The position numbers were made by a program, and so were the translations under genes. A stretch of 33,876 bases of DNA from Bifidobacterium breve (lineage in GTDB: Bacteria > Actinomycetota > Acidimicrobiia > IMCC26256 > PALSA-555): NCBI GenBank assembly GCA_945889545.1, contig CAMDCC010000002.1, forward strand, positions 1 through 33,876, written 5' to 3'. How positions within the stretch are numbered: the stretch's first letter is position 1; each line of letters begins with the position of its first letter. Below the pieces are notes generated by a model. It was not told the DNA's origin. It saw nothing but the letters and a program-made list of their open reading frames with translations, and made no database searches. This document shows positions 7,362-15,265 of the stretch, one piece after another.

Positions 7362-8357
7362 ATGAGCACGACATCTGCGATCGAGGTCGACGGGCTGGTG
7401 CGTCGGTTCGGCGAGTTCACCGCCGTCGACGATGTGTCGTTCACCGTCGAGCCGGGCGAGCTCTTCGGGTTTCTTGGCCCCAACGGTGCGGGCAAGACCA
7501 CCACAATCTCGATTCTGTGCACGTTGCTGCGACCCAGCGGTGGGTCGGCGCGTGTGGCCGGATTCGACGTTGCCACCGAGCCGGGGAGCGTGCGGTCGAG
7601 TATCGGACTCGTGTTCCAGGAGCTCACCCTCGACGACTACCTCACCGGTTCACAGAACCTCGCCTTCCATGCAGTGCTGTACGGCTATCCCGCCTCGGAG
7701 GTTCGTGATCGCGCTGCGCCGCTCCTCGAGATGGTCGGTCTCACCGACCGGGCCGACCAGCAAGTGCGCTTCTATTCCGGTGGCATGAAGCGCCGCCTCG
7801 AGATCGCTCGCGGCCTCCTGCACTCGCCGCGGGTGCTCTTCCTTGATGAGCCCACGATCGGCCTCGACCCGCAGACCCGTGTGCACATCTGGGACTACGT
7901 CGACACGCTGCGCCAGCGCGAGAAGACGACGATGTTCCTCACCACGCACTACATGGACGAGGCCGAGCGGTGTGATCGGATTGCGATCATCGATCAAGGC
8001 AAGATCGTGGCCATCGACACGCCGGACGCGTTGAAGGACTCGGTAGGCGACGACACCGTCACGCTGATGACGAGCGACGACGCAACCGCGCTCGAACAGA
8101 TCAAGACTGCACTCGGGATCACCGGTGAGCTCACCGAGAAGGGTCTGCGACTGCAGGTTCCCGAAGGAGAATCGTTCGTGCCGCGGCTTTTCGAGCACTT
8201 GACGGTCGAGGTTCAGAACGTGGCGATGCACCGACCGAGCCTCGACGATGTGTTCATCAAGTACACCGGTCGCGACATCCGCGACGCCGAAGCCGGCGGG
8301 ATGGATCAGCTCAAGGCGAGCGGGATGGTGCGCGGCTTTCGAAAGGCAGGAAGTTGA
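7362..8357 (+). CDS. DrrA-family ABC transporter ATP-binding protein
   Basis: ATPase subunit of an ABC-2 type exporter, 331 residues. It has Walker A GPNGAGKTT (39-47), the signature SGGMK (139-143), Walker B VLFLDEP (158-164) and the switch His in LTTHYMDEAE. A C-terminal extension of about 90 residues ends in RPSLDDVFIKYTGRDIRD, the DrrA/daunorubicin-resistance class tail. It pairs with the permease whose start overlaps its stop by one base (TGATG). The likely role is export of a hydrophobic compound or lipid. The start at 7362 (MSTTSAIEVDG) is chosen because the longer open frame upstream overlaps the divergent gene. Confidence 0.95.
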   Translation: MSTTSAIEVDGLVRRFGEFTAVDDVSFTVEPGELFGFLGPNGAGKTTTISILCTLLRPSGGSARVAGFDVATEPGSVRSSIGLVFQELTLDDYLTGSQNLAFHAVLYGYPASEVRDRAAPLLEMVGLTDRADQQVRFYSGGMKRRLEIARGLLHSPRVLFLDEPTIGLDPQTRVHIWDYVDTLRQREKTTMFLTTHYMDEAERCDRIAIIDQGKIVAIDTPDALKDSVGDDTVTLMTSDDATALEQIKTALGITGELTEKGLRLQVPEGESFVPRLFEHLTVEVQNVAMHRPSLDDVFIKYTGRDIRDAEAGGMDQLKASGMVRGFRKAGS

Positions 8358-9211
8358 TGGCCGACACCGCGGTGCGCGCACCGGATCTGACTGCAAGTGG
8401 CGCGGCCACGACGCGCCGCGACAGCGCGCTCCGACGGAACTACCGAGCGATGCTCATGGTCTGGCGGCGCGACATCATCCGGCTGTTCCGCATGCCGACT
8501 CGCTTGATCTCTGGAATAGCGCAACCGGTCCTTTTCTTGTTCGTGCTGGGCGCCGGGCTCGAGAGCGCGATCGGCAACCGGGGCGCGGGCGGCGTCGACT
8601 ACCAGCAGTACCTCTTCCCCGGCATCCTCGCGATGTCGGTGCTCACCTCGTCGCTGTTCTCGTCCATGGCGATCGTCTGGGACCGCGAGTTCGGGTTCAT
8701 GCGCGAGATGCTCGTCGCGCCGATCTCGCGTTCTTCGCTTGTTCTGGGCAAGGCGCTCGGTGGGGGATCGGTGTCGGTGATGCAGGGCTTGGTGCTCGTC
8801 GTCTTCGCGCCGCTCGTGGGAGTGTCGTTCACGGTCACGAGCTTCCTCGAGATGGTCGGCTTCCTCCTGCTCCTCGCGTTCTCCCTCACGGCGTTCGGCA
8901 TGGTGATCGCGAGTCGCATGCAGCGCATGGAGAGCTTCCAGATGGTGATGGCGCTCGTTATGCAGCCGATGCTGTTCCTGTCGGGCTCGATCTTCCCGCT
9001 CGATCAGTTGCCGGACTGGCTCGGTGTGATCACGCGGCTCAACCCAGCTACGTATGGCGTCGACGCGATCCGGCGCGCGGTGCTCCCAGGTGCCTCGAAG
9101 CTGGACGTCTTGGGGTGGACGGTTCCTCTGTGGGCCGACGCCCTCATCACGCTCGGGTTCGGAACGGCGATGCTGTTGTTGGCCGTGAAGCTGTTCGACC
9201 GAACGGAGTAG
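8357..9211 (+). CDS. DrrB-family ABC-2 type permease
   Basis: Membrane partner of the preceding ATPase, 284 residues. After a cytoplasmic N-terminus come hydrophobic segments in the ABC-2 pattern: LISGIAQPVLFLFVLGAGL, the YLFPGILAMSVL helix, a central EFGFMREMLVAPISRSSLVLGKALGG coupling region, and a terminal pair including LNPATYGVDAIRR before the last helix. The ATG at 8357 shares its A with the TGA of the ATPase; a TTG one codon earlier is less likely. The ATPase and permease together are sufficient for a homodimeric exporter. Confidence 0.93.
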   Translation: MADTAVRAPDLTASGAATTRRDSALRRNYRAMLMVWRRDIIRLFRMPTRLISGIAQPVLFLFVLGAGLESAIGNRGAGGVDYQQYLFPGILAMSVLTSSLFSSMAIVWDREFGFMREMLVAPISRSSLVLGKALGGGSVSVMQGLVLVVFAPLVGVSFTVTSFLEMVGFLLLLAFSLTAFGMVIASRMQRMESFQMVMALVMQPMLFLSGSIFPLDQLPDWLGVITRLNPATYGVDAIRRAVLPGASKLDVLGWTVPLWADALITLGFGTAMLLLAVKLFDRTE

Positions 9212-9213
9212 TC

Positions 9214-10227
9214 ATGGCCATCAAGAACCGTCAGCTCCGACTCGCGCAGCGACCCGTCGGCATGGTCGACGGCGACACGTTCGAGCTTGTTGAAGAAGAC
9301 GTGCCGGCGCTCGCCGAGGGTGAGGCATTGGTAAAGATGGCTTACCTCTCGATCGACCCGACGAACCGAGTCTGGATCCGCGAGGAGCCCTCATACCTCC
9401 CGCCGGTTGGGATTGGCGAGGTGATGCGCGGAGGTGGCGTCGGCAGGGTTGTCGAGTCGCGCAACGACGCGTATCCGGTGGGTGCCACGGTCACCGGCTT
9501 GCTCGGGTGGCAGGAGCATGCAGTGATCGGCACCGAAACGCTCGGTCGGGTCGTGCCGGACGGCGTGCCGATGACAGCGGTGTTGAACGCATTCGGTTCG
9601 AGTGGCATGACCGCCTACTTCGGGATGACCGACATCGCCCACACGAAAGCGGGCGATGTGATCGTGGTCTCCGGGGCCGCAGGTTCGGTCGGCTCCCTCG
9701 CCGGTCAGATGGGCAAGATCCTTGGTGGGCATGTGATCGGGATTGCCGGGACCGACGAGAAGTGCGCCTGGGTCACCGGCGACCTCGGGTTCGATGCGTG
9801 CATCAACTACAAGACCGAAGACGTTGCCGCGCGGCTCGACGAGCTGTGCCCGGATGGGATCGACGTGTACTTCGACAACGTGGGTGGCGCGATCCTCGAC
9901 GCTGCGCTTGCCCGCCTCGCGCTCAACGCCCGCGTCGCTGTTTGCGGCACGATCTCGACGTACAACTCCACGGGCCTGCCCGATCCGATCCACTTCTATT
10001 TCAACCTCGTGTCGACTCGGTCGCGCATGGAGGGGTTCCTGGTGCTCGACTATCTCGACCGTTTCGACGAGGGAGCAGCCAAGATCCTCGAGTGGCTTCT
10101 CGACGGCCGCTTGCAGGCTCGCGAGCAGATCGTCGACGGTCTCGAGAACGCACCCGAGGCGCTCAACATGCTCTTCACCGGCGGCAACACCGGCAAGCTG
10201 CTGGTGAAAGTGGATCCCGGCGCCTAA
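9214..10227 (+). CDS. Zinc-independent NADP-dependent MDR oxidoreductase (CurA/PTGR-like)
   Basis: Medium-chain dehydrogenase/reductase of 337 residues, of the group that reduces enones and alkenals with NADPH. The N-terminal GroES-like half includes LVKMAYLSIDPTNRVWI, characteristic of the prostaglandin-reductase/CurA branch. The Rossmann half carries SGAAGSVGSLAGQMGKILG. Zinc-binding cysteines of alcohol dehydrogenases are absent. It starts 2 nt after the permease stop (GGAG about 7 nt upstream), so it is probably the third gene of the exporter operon. Its stop overlaps that of the convergent amidohydrolase by 4 nt. Confidence 0.92.
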   Translation: MAIKNRQLRLAQRPVGMVDGDTFELVEEDVPALAEGEALVKMAYLSIDPTNRVWIREEPSYLPPVGIGEVMRGGGVGRVVESRNDAYPVGATVTGLLGWQEHAVIGTETLGRVVPDGVPMTAVLNAFGSSGMTAYFGMTDIAHTKAGDVIVVSGAAGSVGSLAGQMGKILGGHVIGIAGTDEKCAWVTGDLGFDACINYKTEDVAARLDELCPDGIDVYFDNVGGAILDAALARLALNARVAVCGTISTYNSTGLPDPIHFYFNLVSTRSRMEGFLVLDYLDRFDEGAAKILEWLLDGRLQAREQIVDGLENAPEALNMLFTGGNTGKLLVKVDPGA

Positions 10228-11912
10228 CCCCGCACGACGCGCCCGGCGAGCTCGCCGGTGTGCTCGCCGTGCTCCATGAACACGGCGCCGTTCACGATCG
10301 TGCAGTCGTAGCCGCGCGCGCGTCCGAGGTAACGACCGGCACCGTTCGGGAAGTCGTGGACGTACTCGGGGACCGGCAGCGCGAGGGCGTCCCAATCGAT
10401 GACGTTCAGATCGGCGTACGCGCCTTCCCGCACCACGCCGCGGTCCGAGATCCCGAACGTGCTCGCGGTGTCGGACGTGAGGCGTCGGATCGCGTCGGGA
10501 AGCGTGAGTGCCTCGCGCTCTCGAACCCAGTAGGTCAAGAGGTAGGTGGGCGCGCTGGCATCCATGGTCTGACCCACGTGCGCGCCGGCATCGGCCAGGC
10601 CCGAGAGGATCTCGGGTTGCTCGAGCATCTCGCCGATGGCATCCACACTCTGATTGAGCAACGGCCACGACAGCAGCAACGCGCCGTCGGTCTCGACCGC
10701 GAGGTCGATGAATGCTTCCACCGGCGAGACGCCGCGGGCGTCGGCCTCGGCGACGAGCGATCGCTCGGGTCGGCAGTCGTACCGAGCCAGACCGTCGGGT
10801 CCGTTCAGCACGAAGAACACGTCGAGCCCGTCTCGGTCGTTGATCGCGACGTCGGCGAGCTCGGCGCGGCGCACCGGGTCGCGCAACAGACCGAGCCGGT
10901 CGTGCAATGGCATCCCTTGCAGCACATGCCATGCGCGATGGCGGTCGAAAGGCGTGCGGTGGGCAATGCCCGTGAGCACGCCGATGTAGCGCGGCGTTGT
11001 CTGCGGGCGAACCTGTGCGCCGCGTGCATTCGCGTCGCGCGCCAGCTCGATCGCCCGACGGTAGTGCTCCCCTTGCTCCCATGTGTGCGAGAGGCCGAAC
11101 GTGATCGGCCGACCCGAGCGCATGCTGGCTTCAACGATCCAGGCCATCTCCGACTCCACGCGGGGGAGCGGAGGACCTTCACCGTCGAAGCGTGGTGCTA
11201 CCTCGATGACGCCGCGCCCGTGCCGCGCGAGCAGGTCGGCAAACGCGAACAACTCGTCAGCCTTCGCATACGTGCCGGGAACGAAGCGGCCATCGGGAAC
11301 GCGGTGGCGAAGCGTGCGCGAGCTCGAGAAGCCGAGCGCACCCGCGGTGAGCGCCTCGTCGGCGAGTTCGATCATGTGCTCGAGCTCGTCGCCGCTCGGT
11401 GTTGCGTCTTCTTCGAGACTTCGCTCACCCATCGCGTAGTAGCGGAGCGCGCAGTGCCCGACCATGCCACCGGCATTGAGACCCTTCGGCGTTGTATCGA
11501 GCCACCCCAGGTACTCGCCGTACGTCTCCCAATTCCACGGGAGCCCCTCGAGGATGCTGCGCGCCGGGATGTCCTCGACGGACTCCATCATCTCGGCGAG
11601 ATACGTGTGGTCCTGTGACCGCACGGGCGCGAACGTGACGCCGCAGTTGCCCACAGCCACCGTGGTCACGCCGTGCCAACACGACGACGAACCGATGGGA
11701 TCCCAGGCCAGTTGCGCGTCGAGGTGCGTGTGGATGTCGACGAAGCCGGGCGTGACGAGGCGGCCCTCCACGTCGAGCTCGCGCCGGCCGCGCTCGTCGA
11801 TCACACCGATGGCGGTGATGCGGTCACCGTCGACGGCCACGTCGGCGAGCACGGGCTCCGCGCCGGTTCCATCAACAACGGTTCCGCCGCGGAGCACGAG
11901 GTCGTGGGGCAC
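10224..11912 (-). CDS. N-acyl-D-amino-acid deacylase family amidohydrolase
   Basis: Metal-dependent hydrolase of 562 residues, D-aminoacylase branch of the amidohydrolase superfamily. It has the strand-1 motif DIHTHLDAQ (His61, His63), Cys90 in GNCG matching the metal-bridging Cys of D-aminoacylase, a long barrel insert, and DAGAHVGQTMDAS near the end of the barrel for the catalytic Asp region. A C-terminal beta-sandwich segment (YADLNVIDWDAL ... IVNGAVFMEHGEHTG) completes the fold. The physiological substrate is uncertain, as many actinobacterial paralogues are not true D-aminoacylases. It starts at GTG 11912, 6 nt after a TACCGT box. Confidence 0.9.
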   Translation of the reverse strand: MPHDLVLRGGTVVDGTGAEPVLADVAVDGDRITAIGVIDERGRRELDVEGRLVTPGFVDIHTHLDAQLAWDPIGSSSCWHGVTTVAVGNCGVTFAPVRSQDHTYLAEMMESVEDIPARSILEGLPWNWETYGEYLGWLDTTPKGLNAGGMVGHCALRYYAMGERSLEEDATPSGDELEHMIELADEALTAGALGFSSSRTLRHRVPDGRFVPGTYAKADELFAFADLLARHGRGVIEVAPRFDGEGPPLPRVESEMAWIVEASMRSGRPITFGLSHTWEQGEHYRRAIELARDANARGAQVRPQTTPRYIGVLTGIAHRTPFDRHRAWHVLQGMPLHDRLGLLRDPVRRAELADVAINDRDGLDVFFVLNGPDGLARYDCRPERSLVAEADARGVSPVEAFIDLAVETDGALLLSWPLLNQSVDAIGEMLEQPEILSGLADAGAHVGQTMDASAPTYLLTYWVREREALTLPDAIRRLTSDTASTFGISDRGVVREGAYADLNVIDWDALALPVPEYVHDFPNGAGRYLGRARGYDCTIVNGAVFMEHGEHTGELAGRVVRG

Positions 11913-11918
11913 GCCCGA

Positions 11919-11924
11919 ACGGTA
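11919..11924 (-). promoter_or_regulatory. Putative leaderless -10 box for the D-aminoacylase-type gene
   Basis: On the minus strand TACCGT is separated by 6 nt from the GTG start at 11912. The hexamer and spacing are identical to those in front of smpB and the desaturase. A -35 is not evident. Confidence 0.45.
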
Positions 11925-11956
11925 CGCCGTGCCAAGCGGTCGATCTCGGGAAGCCG

Positions 11957-11962
11957 GATAAT
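11957..11962 (+). promoter_or_regulatory. Candidate -10 box for the second amidohydrolase
   Basis: GATAAT (five of six matches to TATAAT) lies in the gap between the two divergent amidohydrolase genes. Transcription starting near 11969 would give a leader of about 90 nt to the GTG at 12061, spanning a tandem repeat. No recognisable -35 at 16-18 nt spacing. Confidence 0.4.
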
Positions 11963-12008
11963 GTGACGACCCGTCAGATATGCGTCGCGGCGGCCCAGGT
12001 GAGCGCCT

Positions 12009-12041
12009 GGGTCACGAGGCCCGGGTCACGAGGCCTGGGTC
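12009..12041 (+). repeat. 14-bp tandem repeat in the amidohydrolase leader
   Basis: GGGTCACGAGGCCC at 12009-12022 is repeated as GGGTCACGAGGCCT at 12023-12036, then GGGTC begins a third copy. It sits 20-50 nt upstream of the preferred GTG start. It may be a repeated protein-binding site or slippage product. Confidence 0.8.
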
Positions 12042-12060
12042 GAGGGAGAAGAGGCTGTTC

Positions 12061-13260
12061 GTGGATCCCGTGGAGATTCCTCTCATCGTGAGCGTCGACG
12101 ACCACGTCGTGGAGCCTTCGCACGTCTGGGAGCAGTGGCTCCCTGAGAAGTACCGCGCCGCCGGACCGCACATCGAGCGCAAGGGCCTGGCGGGGATGAA
12201 GCACATCGGGGGTGGCACCTACGAGCTCGAGTTCGACGACGACGCGCCTCAGGCCGACTGCTGGGTGTTCGACGGCCAGATACTGCCGCACAAGCGTCAT
12301 GTCGCGGCGGTCGGCTTTGACCGCGACGACATGACGTTGTCGCCGATCACGTACGACGAGATGCGGCCTGGTTGTTACGAGCCAAAAGCTCGCGTCGACG
12401 ACATGCTGATGAACCACGTCGAAGCCTCGGTGTCGTTTCCCACGTTCCCGCGCTTCTGCGGCCAGACGTTCCTCGAAGCCACCGACCGCGACCTGGGCAT
12501 GGCGTGCGTGCTTGCGTACAACGACTGGATGGTCGACGAGTGGTGTGGCGATAGCAACGGACACCTCGTGCCGCTCACAATCATTCCGCTGTGGGACGTG
12601 GAGCTCGCTGCTGCAGAGGTTCAGCGCAACGCGGCCCGTGGTGTGCATGCGGTGTGCTTCAGCGAGATCCCGCCGCACCTCGGCTTGCCGAGCATCCACT
12701 CTGGGTATTGGGATCCGTTCTTCGCCGCGTGTTCCGACACGCACACCGTTGTGTGCATGCACATCGGATCCTCGTCGAAGATGCCGGCGACATCGGTCGA
12801 CGCCCCCGCGGCGGTGGCGGCAACGCTCTCCTTCGGCAATGCGATGTCGTCGATGAGCGACTTCTTGTTCTCAGGGGTCCTCGTGCGATTCCCCGAGTTG
12901 CGCCTCGCGTACTCCGAGGGCCAGATCGGGTGGATCCCGTACATCCTCGAGCGCGCCGACGACGTGTGGCAGGAGCACCGGGCGTGGGGCGAGGTGCGCG
13001 ACATCGTTCCGGAGCCGCCGTCCACCTATTACTACCGCCAGATCTTCGGCTGCTTCTTCCGTGATCAGCATGGCCTCACCTCTTTGGCGGAGGTTGGTGT
13101 CGACAACATCACGTTCGAGACCGACTACCCCCACACCGACTCCACGTGGCCGAACACCAAGGAAGTTGCCGAGAAGATGTTCTCAGGCCTCGACGCCGAG
13201 ACGATTCACAAGATCGTGCGGGGCAACGCCATCCGCATGCTGAGTCTCGATCTCACCTGA
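12061..13260 (+). CDS. Amidohydrolase family protein (amidohydrolase_2, TIM-barrel metal hydrolase)
   Basis: A 399-residue member of the ACMSD-like amidohydrolase_2 family that is abundant in mycobacteria and Acidimicrobiia, acting as a hydrolase or decarboxylase. It opens IVSVDDHVVEP, where DxH replaces the usual HxH, and carries VCMHIGSSSK mid-barrel and FETDYPHTDSTWPN with the catalytic Asp near the end. The substrate is unknown. I chose the GTG at 12061 because GAGG is 6 nt upstream and family members begin close to the SVDDH motif; an ATG at 11980 would add 27 residues translated from tandem-repeat DNA. It is followed after 10 nt by the YqgE gene. Confidence 0.88.
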   Translation: MDPVEIPLIVSVDDHVVEPSHVWEQWLPEKYRAAGPHIERKGLAGMKHIGGGTYELEFDDDAPQADCWVFDGQILPHKRHVAAVGFDRDDMTLSPITYDEMRPGCYEPKARVDDMLMNHVEASVSFPTFPRFCGQTFLEATDRDLGMACVLAYNDWMVDEWCGDSNGHLVPLTIIPLWDVELAAAEVQRNAARGVHAVCFSEIPPHLGLPSIHSGYWDPFFAACSDTHTVVCMHIGSSSKMPATSVDAPAAVAATLSFGNAMSSMSDFLFSGVLVRFPELRLAYSEGQIGWIPYILERADDVWQEHRAWGEVRDIVPEPPSTYYYRQIFGCFFRDQHGLTSLAEVGVDNITFETDYPHTDSTWPNTKEVAEKMFSGLDAETIHKIVRGNAIRMLSLDLT

Positions 13261-13270
13261 CGTCTACTCC

Positions 13271-13828
13271 GTGAAGGGCAAGCTGCTCGTCGCGACACCC
13301 GATCTCGAGGATCCGAACTTCTTCCGAACCGTCGTGCTCGTTCTGGACCACACCGACGAGGGTGCAGTCGGTGTCGTGCTCAACCGCCCGAGCGGCGCGG
13401 TGGTGTCCGACCCGCTTCCCGCGTGGGCGCAGCTCGCGGCTGAGCCGGCAGTGGTGTTCGTCGGCGGTCCGGTGCAACCTGAGGCCGCGATCGGACTGGG
13501 ACGGCGCACCGAGATCGATTCGGGTGCGAGCGCCGCGCCTGACGGGTTTGCACTCTTGTTCGGCGAGCTCGGGACGGTGGACCTGGAACGGTCTCCGTCC
13601 GAGGTGGCGCCAGCGGTCGATCGTGTCCGCGTGTTCGCCGGCTATTCGGGATGGGGTCCGGGTCAGCTCGAAGACGAGCTCGCAGCCGACGGGTGGTTCG
13701 TGGTCGATGCCGACGCCGCGGACGTGTGGTCGAGCTCGCCCGAGGCGATGTGGCGCAACGTGCTGCGTCGCCAGCGAGGCCAGATACGGGTGTTCGCCGA
13801 CTTCCCGCTCAACCCCGAATCGAACTAG
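13271..13828 (+). CDS. YqgE/AlgH family protein (DUF179)
   Basis: A 185-residue member of a widespread bacterial family of unknown biochemical function. Hallmarks are GKLLVATPDLEDPNFFRTVV at the N-terminus, DEGAVGVVLNRPS, the GGPVQPE loop, and FAGYSGWGPGQLEDELAADGW, all at expected positions and overall length. It starts with GTG 10 nt after the amidohydrolase stop, so it is likely read through from it. No membrane segment or signal peptide. Confidence 0.93.
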   Translation: MKGKLLVATPDLEDPNFFRTVVLVLDHTDEGAVGVVLNRPSGAVVSDPLPAWAQLAAEPAVVFVGGPVQPEAAIGLGRRTEIDSGASAAPDGFALLFGELGTVDLERSPSEVAPAVDRVRVFAGYSGWGPGQLEDELAADGWFVVDADAADVWSSSPEAMWRNVLRRQRGQIRVFADFPLNPESN

Positions 13829-13829
13829 G

Positions 13830-13835
13830 TACTCT
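13830..13835 (+). promoter_or_regulatory. Putative leaderless -10 box for the VOC gene
   Basis: TACTCT ends 6 nt before the GTG at 13842, just after the YqgE stop. The geometry predicts transcription starting at the GTG. Confidence 0.4.
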
Positions 13836-13841
13836 TCGCAC

Positions 13842-14273
13842 GTGCGCTTCAACCACATGGAGATCACGTTCCCGGTCGGTACGCTCGACGAGGCGTTCCG
13901 CAAAGAGGTTGACGCGTTCTACGGTGACGTGTTCGGCTGGACGGGCGTCGACACCGAAGTTGTCGGCCAGCTCTGCCACGTGATGCTCACCGGCGACAAC
14001 GGCGACTTCATCCTGCTCGCCGAGAGCCCGAAGCCGATGAGCTCGCCCGGGTACGACCATCTCGGCCTGCTGCACGGCACGCGCGCCGAAGTCGATGACA
14101 TCCTCGAGCGTTGCCGCTGCTGGAGAGAGAAGGACGACCGGGTGCTGCTCAAGGAGTACGACGATCTCGTCGCTGGTGACCTCGTCGTGCATGCGTTCTA
14201 CGTGAAGCACCTCCTCCCGATCTACTTCGACGTGCAGTGCATGGAACGCGGCGGGCAGCCGGTTCCAGCCTGA
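13842..14273 (+). CDS. VOC (glyoxalase/dioxygenase fold) family protein
   Basis: A small 143-residue protein beginning with VRFNHMEITFPVG, followed by FYGDVFGWTG and DHLGLLHGT, the repeated beta-alpha-beta-beta-beta pattern of the vicinal oxygen chelate fold. His6 and the His of YDHLG are plausible metal ligands. Such single-domain proteins act as metal-dependent lyases, dioxygenases or binding proteins; the specific function is not identifiable. The GTG at 13842 is supported by a TACTCT box 6 nt upstream; an ATG at 13857 is an alternative. It ends 11 nt before the M48-like gene's GTG. Confidence 0.78.
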   Translation: MRFNHMEITFPVGTLDEAFRKEVDAFYGDVFGWTGVDTEVVGQLCHVMLTGDNGDFILLAESPKPMSSPGYDHLGLLHGTRAEVDDILERCRCWREKDDRVLLKEYDDLVAGDLVVHAFYVKHLLPIYFDVQCMERGGQPVPA

Positions 14274-14284
14274 CTGAGCAGTCT

Positions 14285-15253
14285 GTGGCGAAGAGCCCGG
14301 ATCTCTTCGCGCGTCGCAATCGCGCGCGAATCTCGCTGCTGCTGGTGCTCGCGACGATCAACTACATGATCGCGACCGCACTCGCCACGGTGGCCGTGGT
14401 CGTTGGTGCGGTGCTGGCGATCATCTTTGGTCTCGAGATCTTTCCCGACGATCTCGACACGCTGAAATACATGGGGATTGGCATCGCTGGCATCGCTGTG
14501 CTCTCGGCGACTGCCGGCATCGTCATCGGATTGGTTCGCATCCCATTTCAACGGCGCACGCTCGAGCGTCGCGTGCTTGCCGAGACCGGTGCCCACATTG
14601 CGGCACCGGATGAGCATCCCGAAGTGCGGAATCTCCTGGAAGGGCTGGCGCTTGCCAGCGGCCTGCCGGTTCCGCGGTTTGCGGTCATCGACGACGATGC
14701 CCCGAACTCGTTCGGTGTCGGCACGCGACCGTCGAACACGGTGATCGGTGTGACTACTGGCCTGCACAAGACGTTGAGTCGCGACGAGCTCGAAGCGATC
14801 CTTGCGTATGAGGTGAGTCGGATCGCGAGCTGGGACATTGCCCTCGCGAGCTGGACGGTCGCCCTCACGAGCGGAGCGATCTCTGCCGTCGACGCCAACG
14901 ACGACAACGTGCTCAAAGGCGTGCTCGGGTATCTCCCCCGACGGTTCGGCGAGTGGCTCCAGGTGTGGGCGCTGCGTGATCAAGGGGTCGAACGCGACCG
15001 GGCCGCGATTCGCTTCACGCGCAACCCTGCATCGTTGATCAAGGCACTCGAGAAGCTGGACGCGGATACCAGCACCATCAAGTACGTCACCCGCGCCACG
15101 GCGCCGCTCTGGGTGGAGTTTCCTGCCCACGTGGTCAGTAGCGCGTCAACGAAAGCCACTCGCCGCCTCGCCAGCGAGCTCTTGCTCGACGAACGCATCG
15201 ACTACCTCCGCGACCTCGCTCGACTCCCGGTCGAGTCAACCGAACCCGCGTGA
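14285..15253 (+). CDS. M48-like membrane protein with a degenerate zinc site (probable pseudo-peptidase)
   Basis: A 322-residue protein with the layout of HtpX-type M48 peptidases: two N-terminal membrane segments (about 17-48 and 62-85), then a soluble domain with NSFGVGTRPSNTVIGVTTGL and LSRDELEAIL immediately before the catalytic helix. Where active enzymes have HExxH, this protein has YEVSR (175-179), losing both His ligands. The ExxxD motif carrying the third ligand appears as G-V-E-R-D (234-238), so that Glu also seems lost. The frame is otherwise intact, so it is not a decayed gene, and the protein probably binds substrates or partners without proteolysis. Start GTG at 14285; an ATG at 14237 would overlap the VOC gene. 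Confidence 0.82.
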   Translation: MAKSPDLFARRNRARISLLLVLATINYMIATALATVAVVVGAVLAIIFGLEIFPDDLDTLKYMGIGIAGIAVLSATAGIVIGLVRIPFQRRTLERRVLAETGAHIAAPDEHPEVRNLLEGLALASGLPVPRFAVIDDDAPNSFGVGTRPSNTVIGVTTGLHKTLSRDELEAILAYEVSRIASWDIALASWTVALTSGAISAVDANDDNVLKGVLGYLPRRFGEWLQVWALRDQGVERDRAAIRFTRNPASLIKALEKLDADTSTIKYVTRATAPLWVEFPAHVVSSASTKATRRLASELLLDERIDYLRDLARLPVESTEPA

Positions 15254-15265
15254 GCTGATCGACGA

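Noticed and set aside
9391..11082. Minus-strand 563-codon frame spanning the MDR and amidohydrolase genes
   Set aside because: Crosses two confident genes in opposite directions and is Arg-rich nonsense.
14271..14284. GACTGAGCAGTC palindrome before the M48-like start as an operator
   Set aside because: Only 5-bp arms, overlapping a stop codon and the VOC/M48 junction; likely chance.
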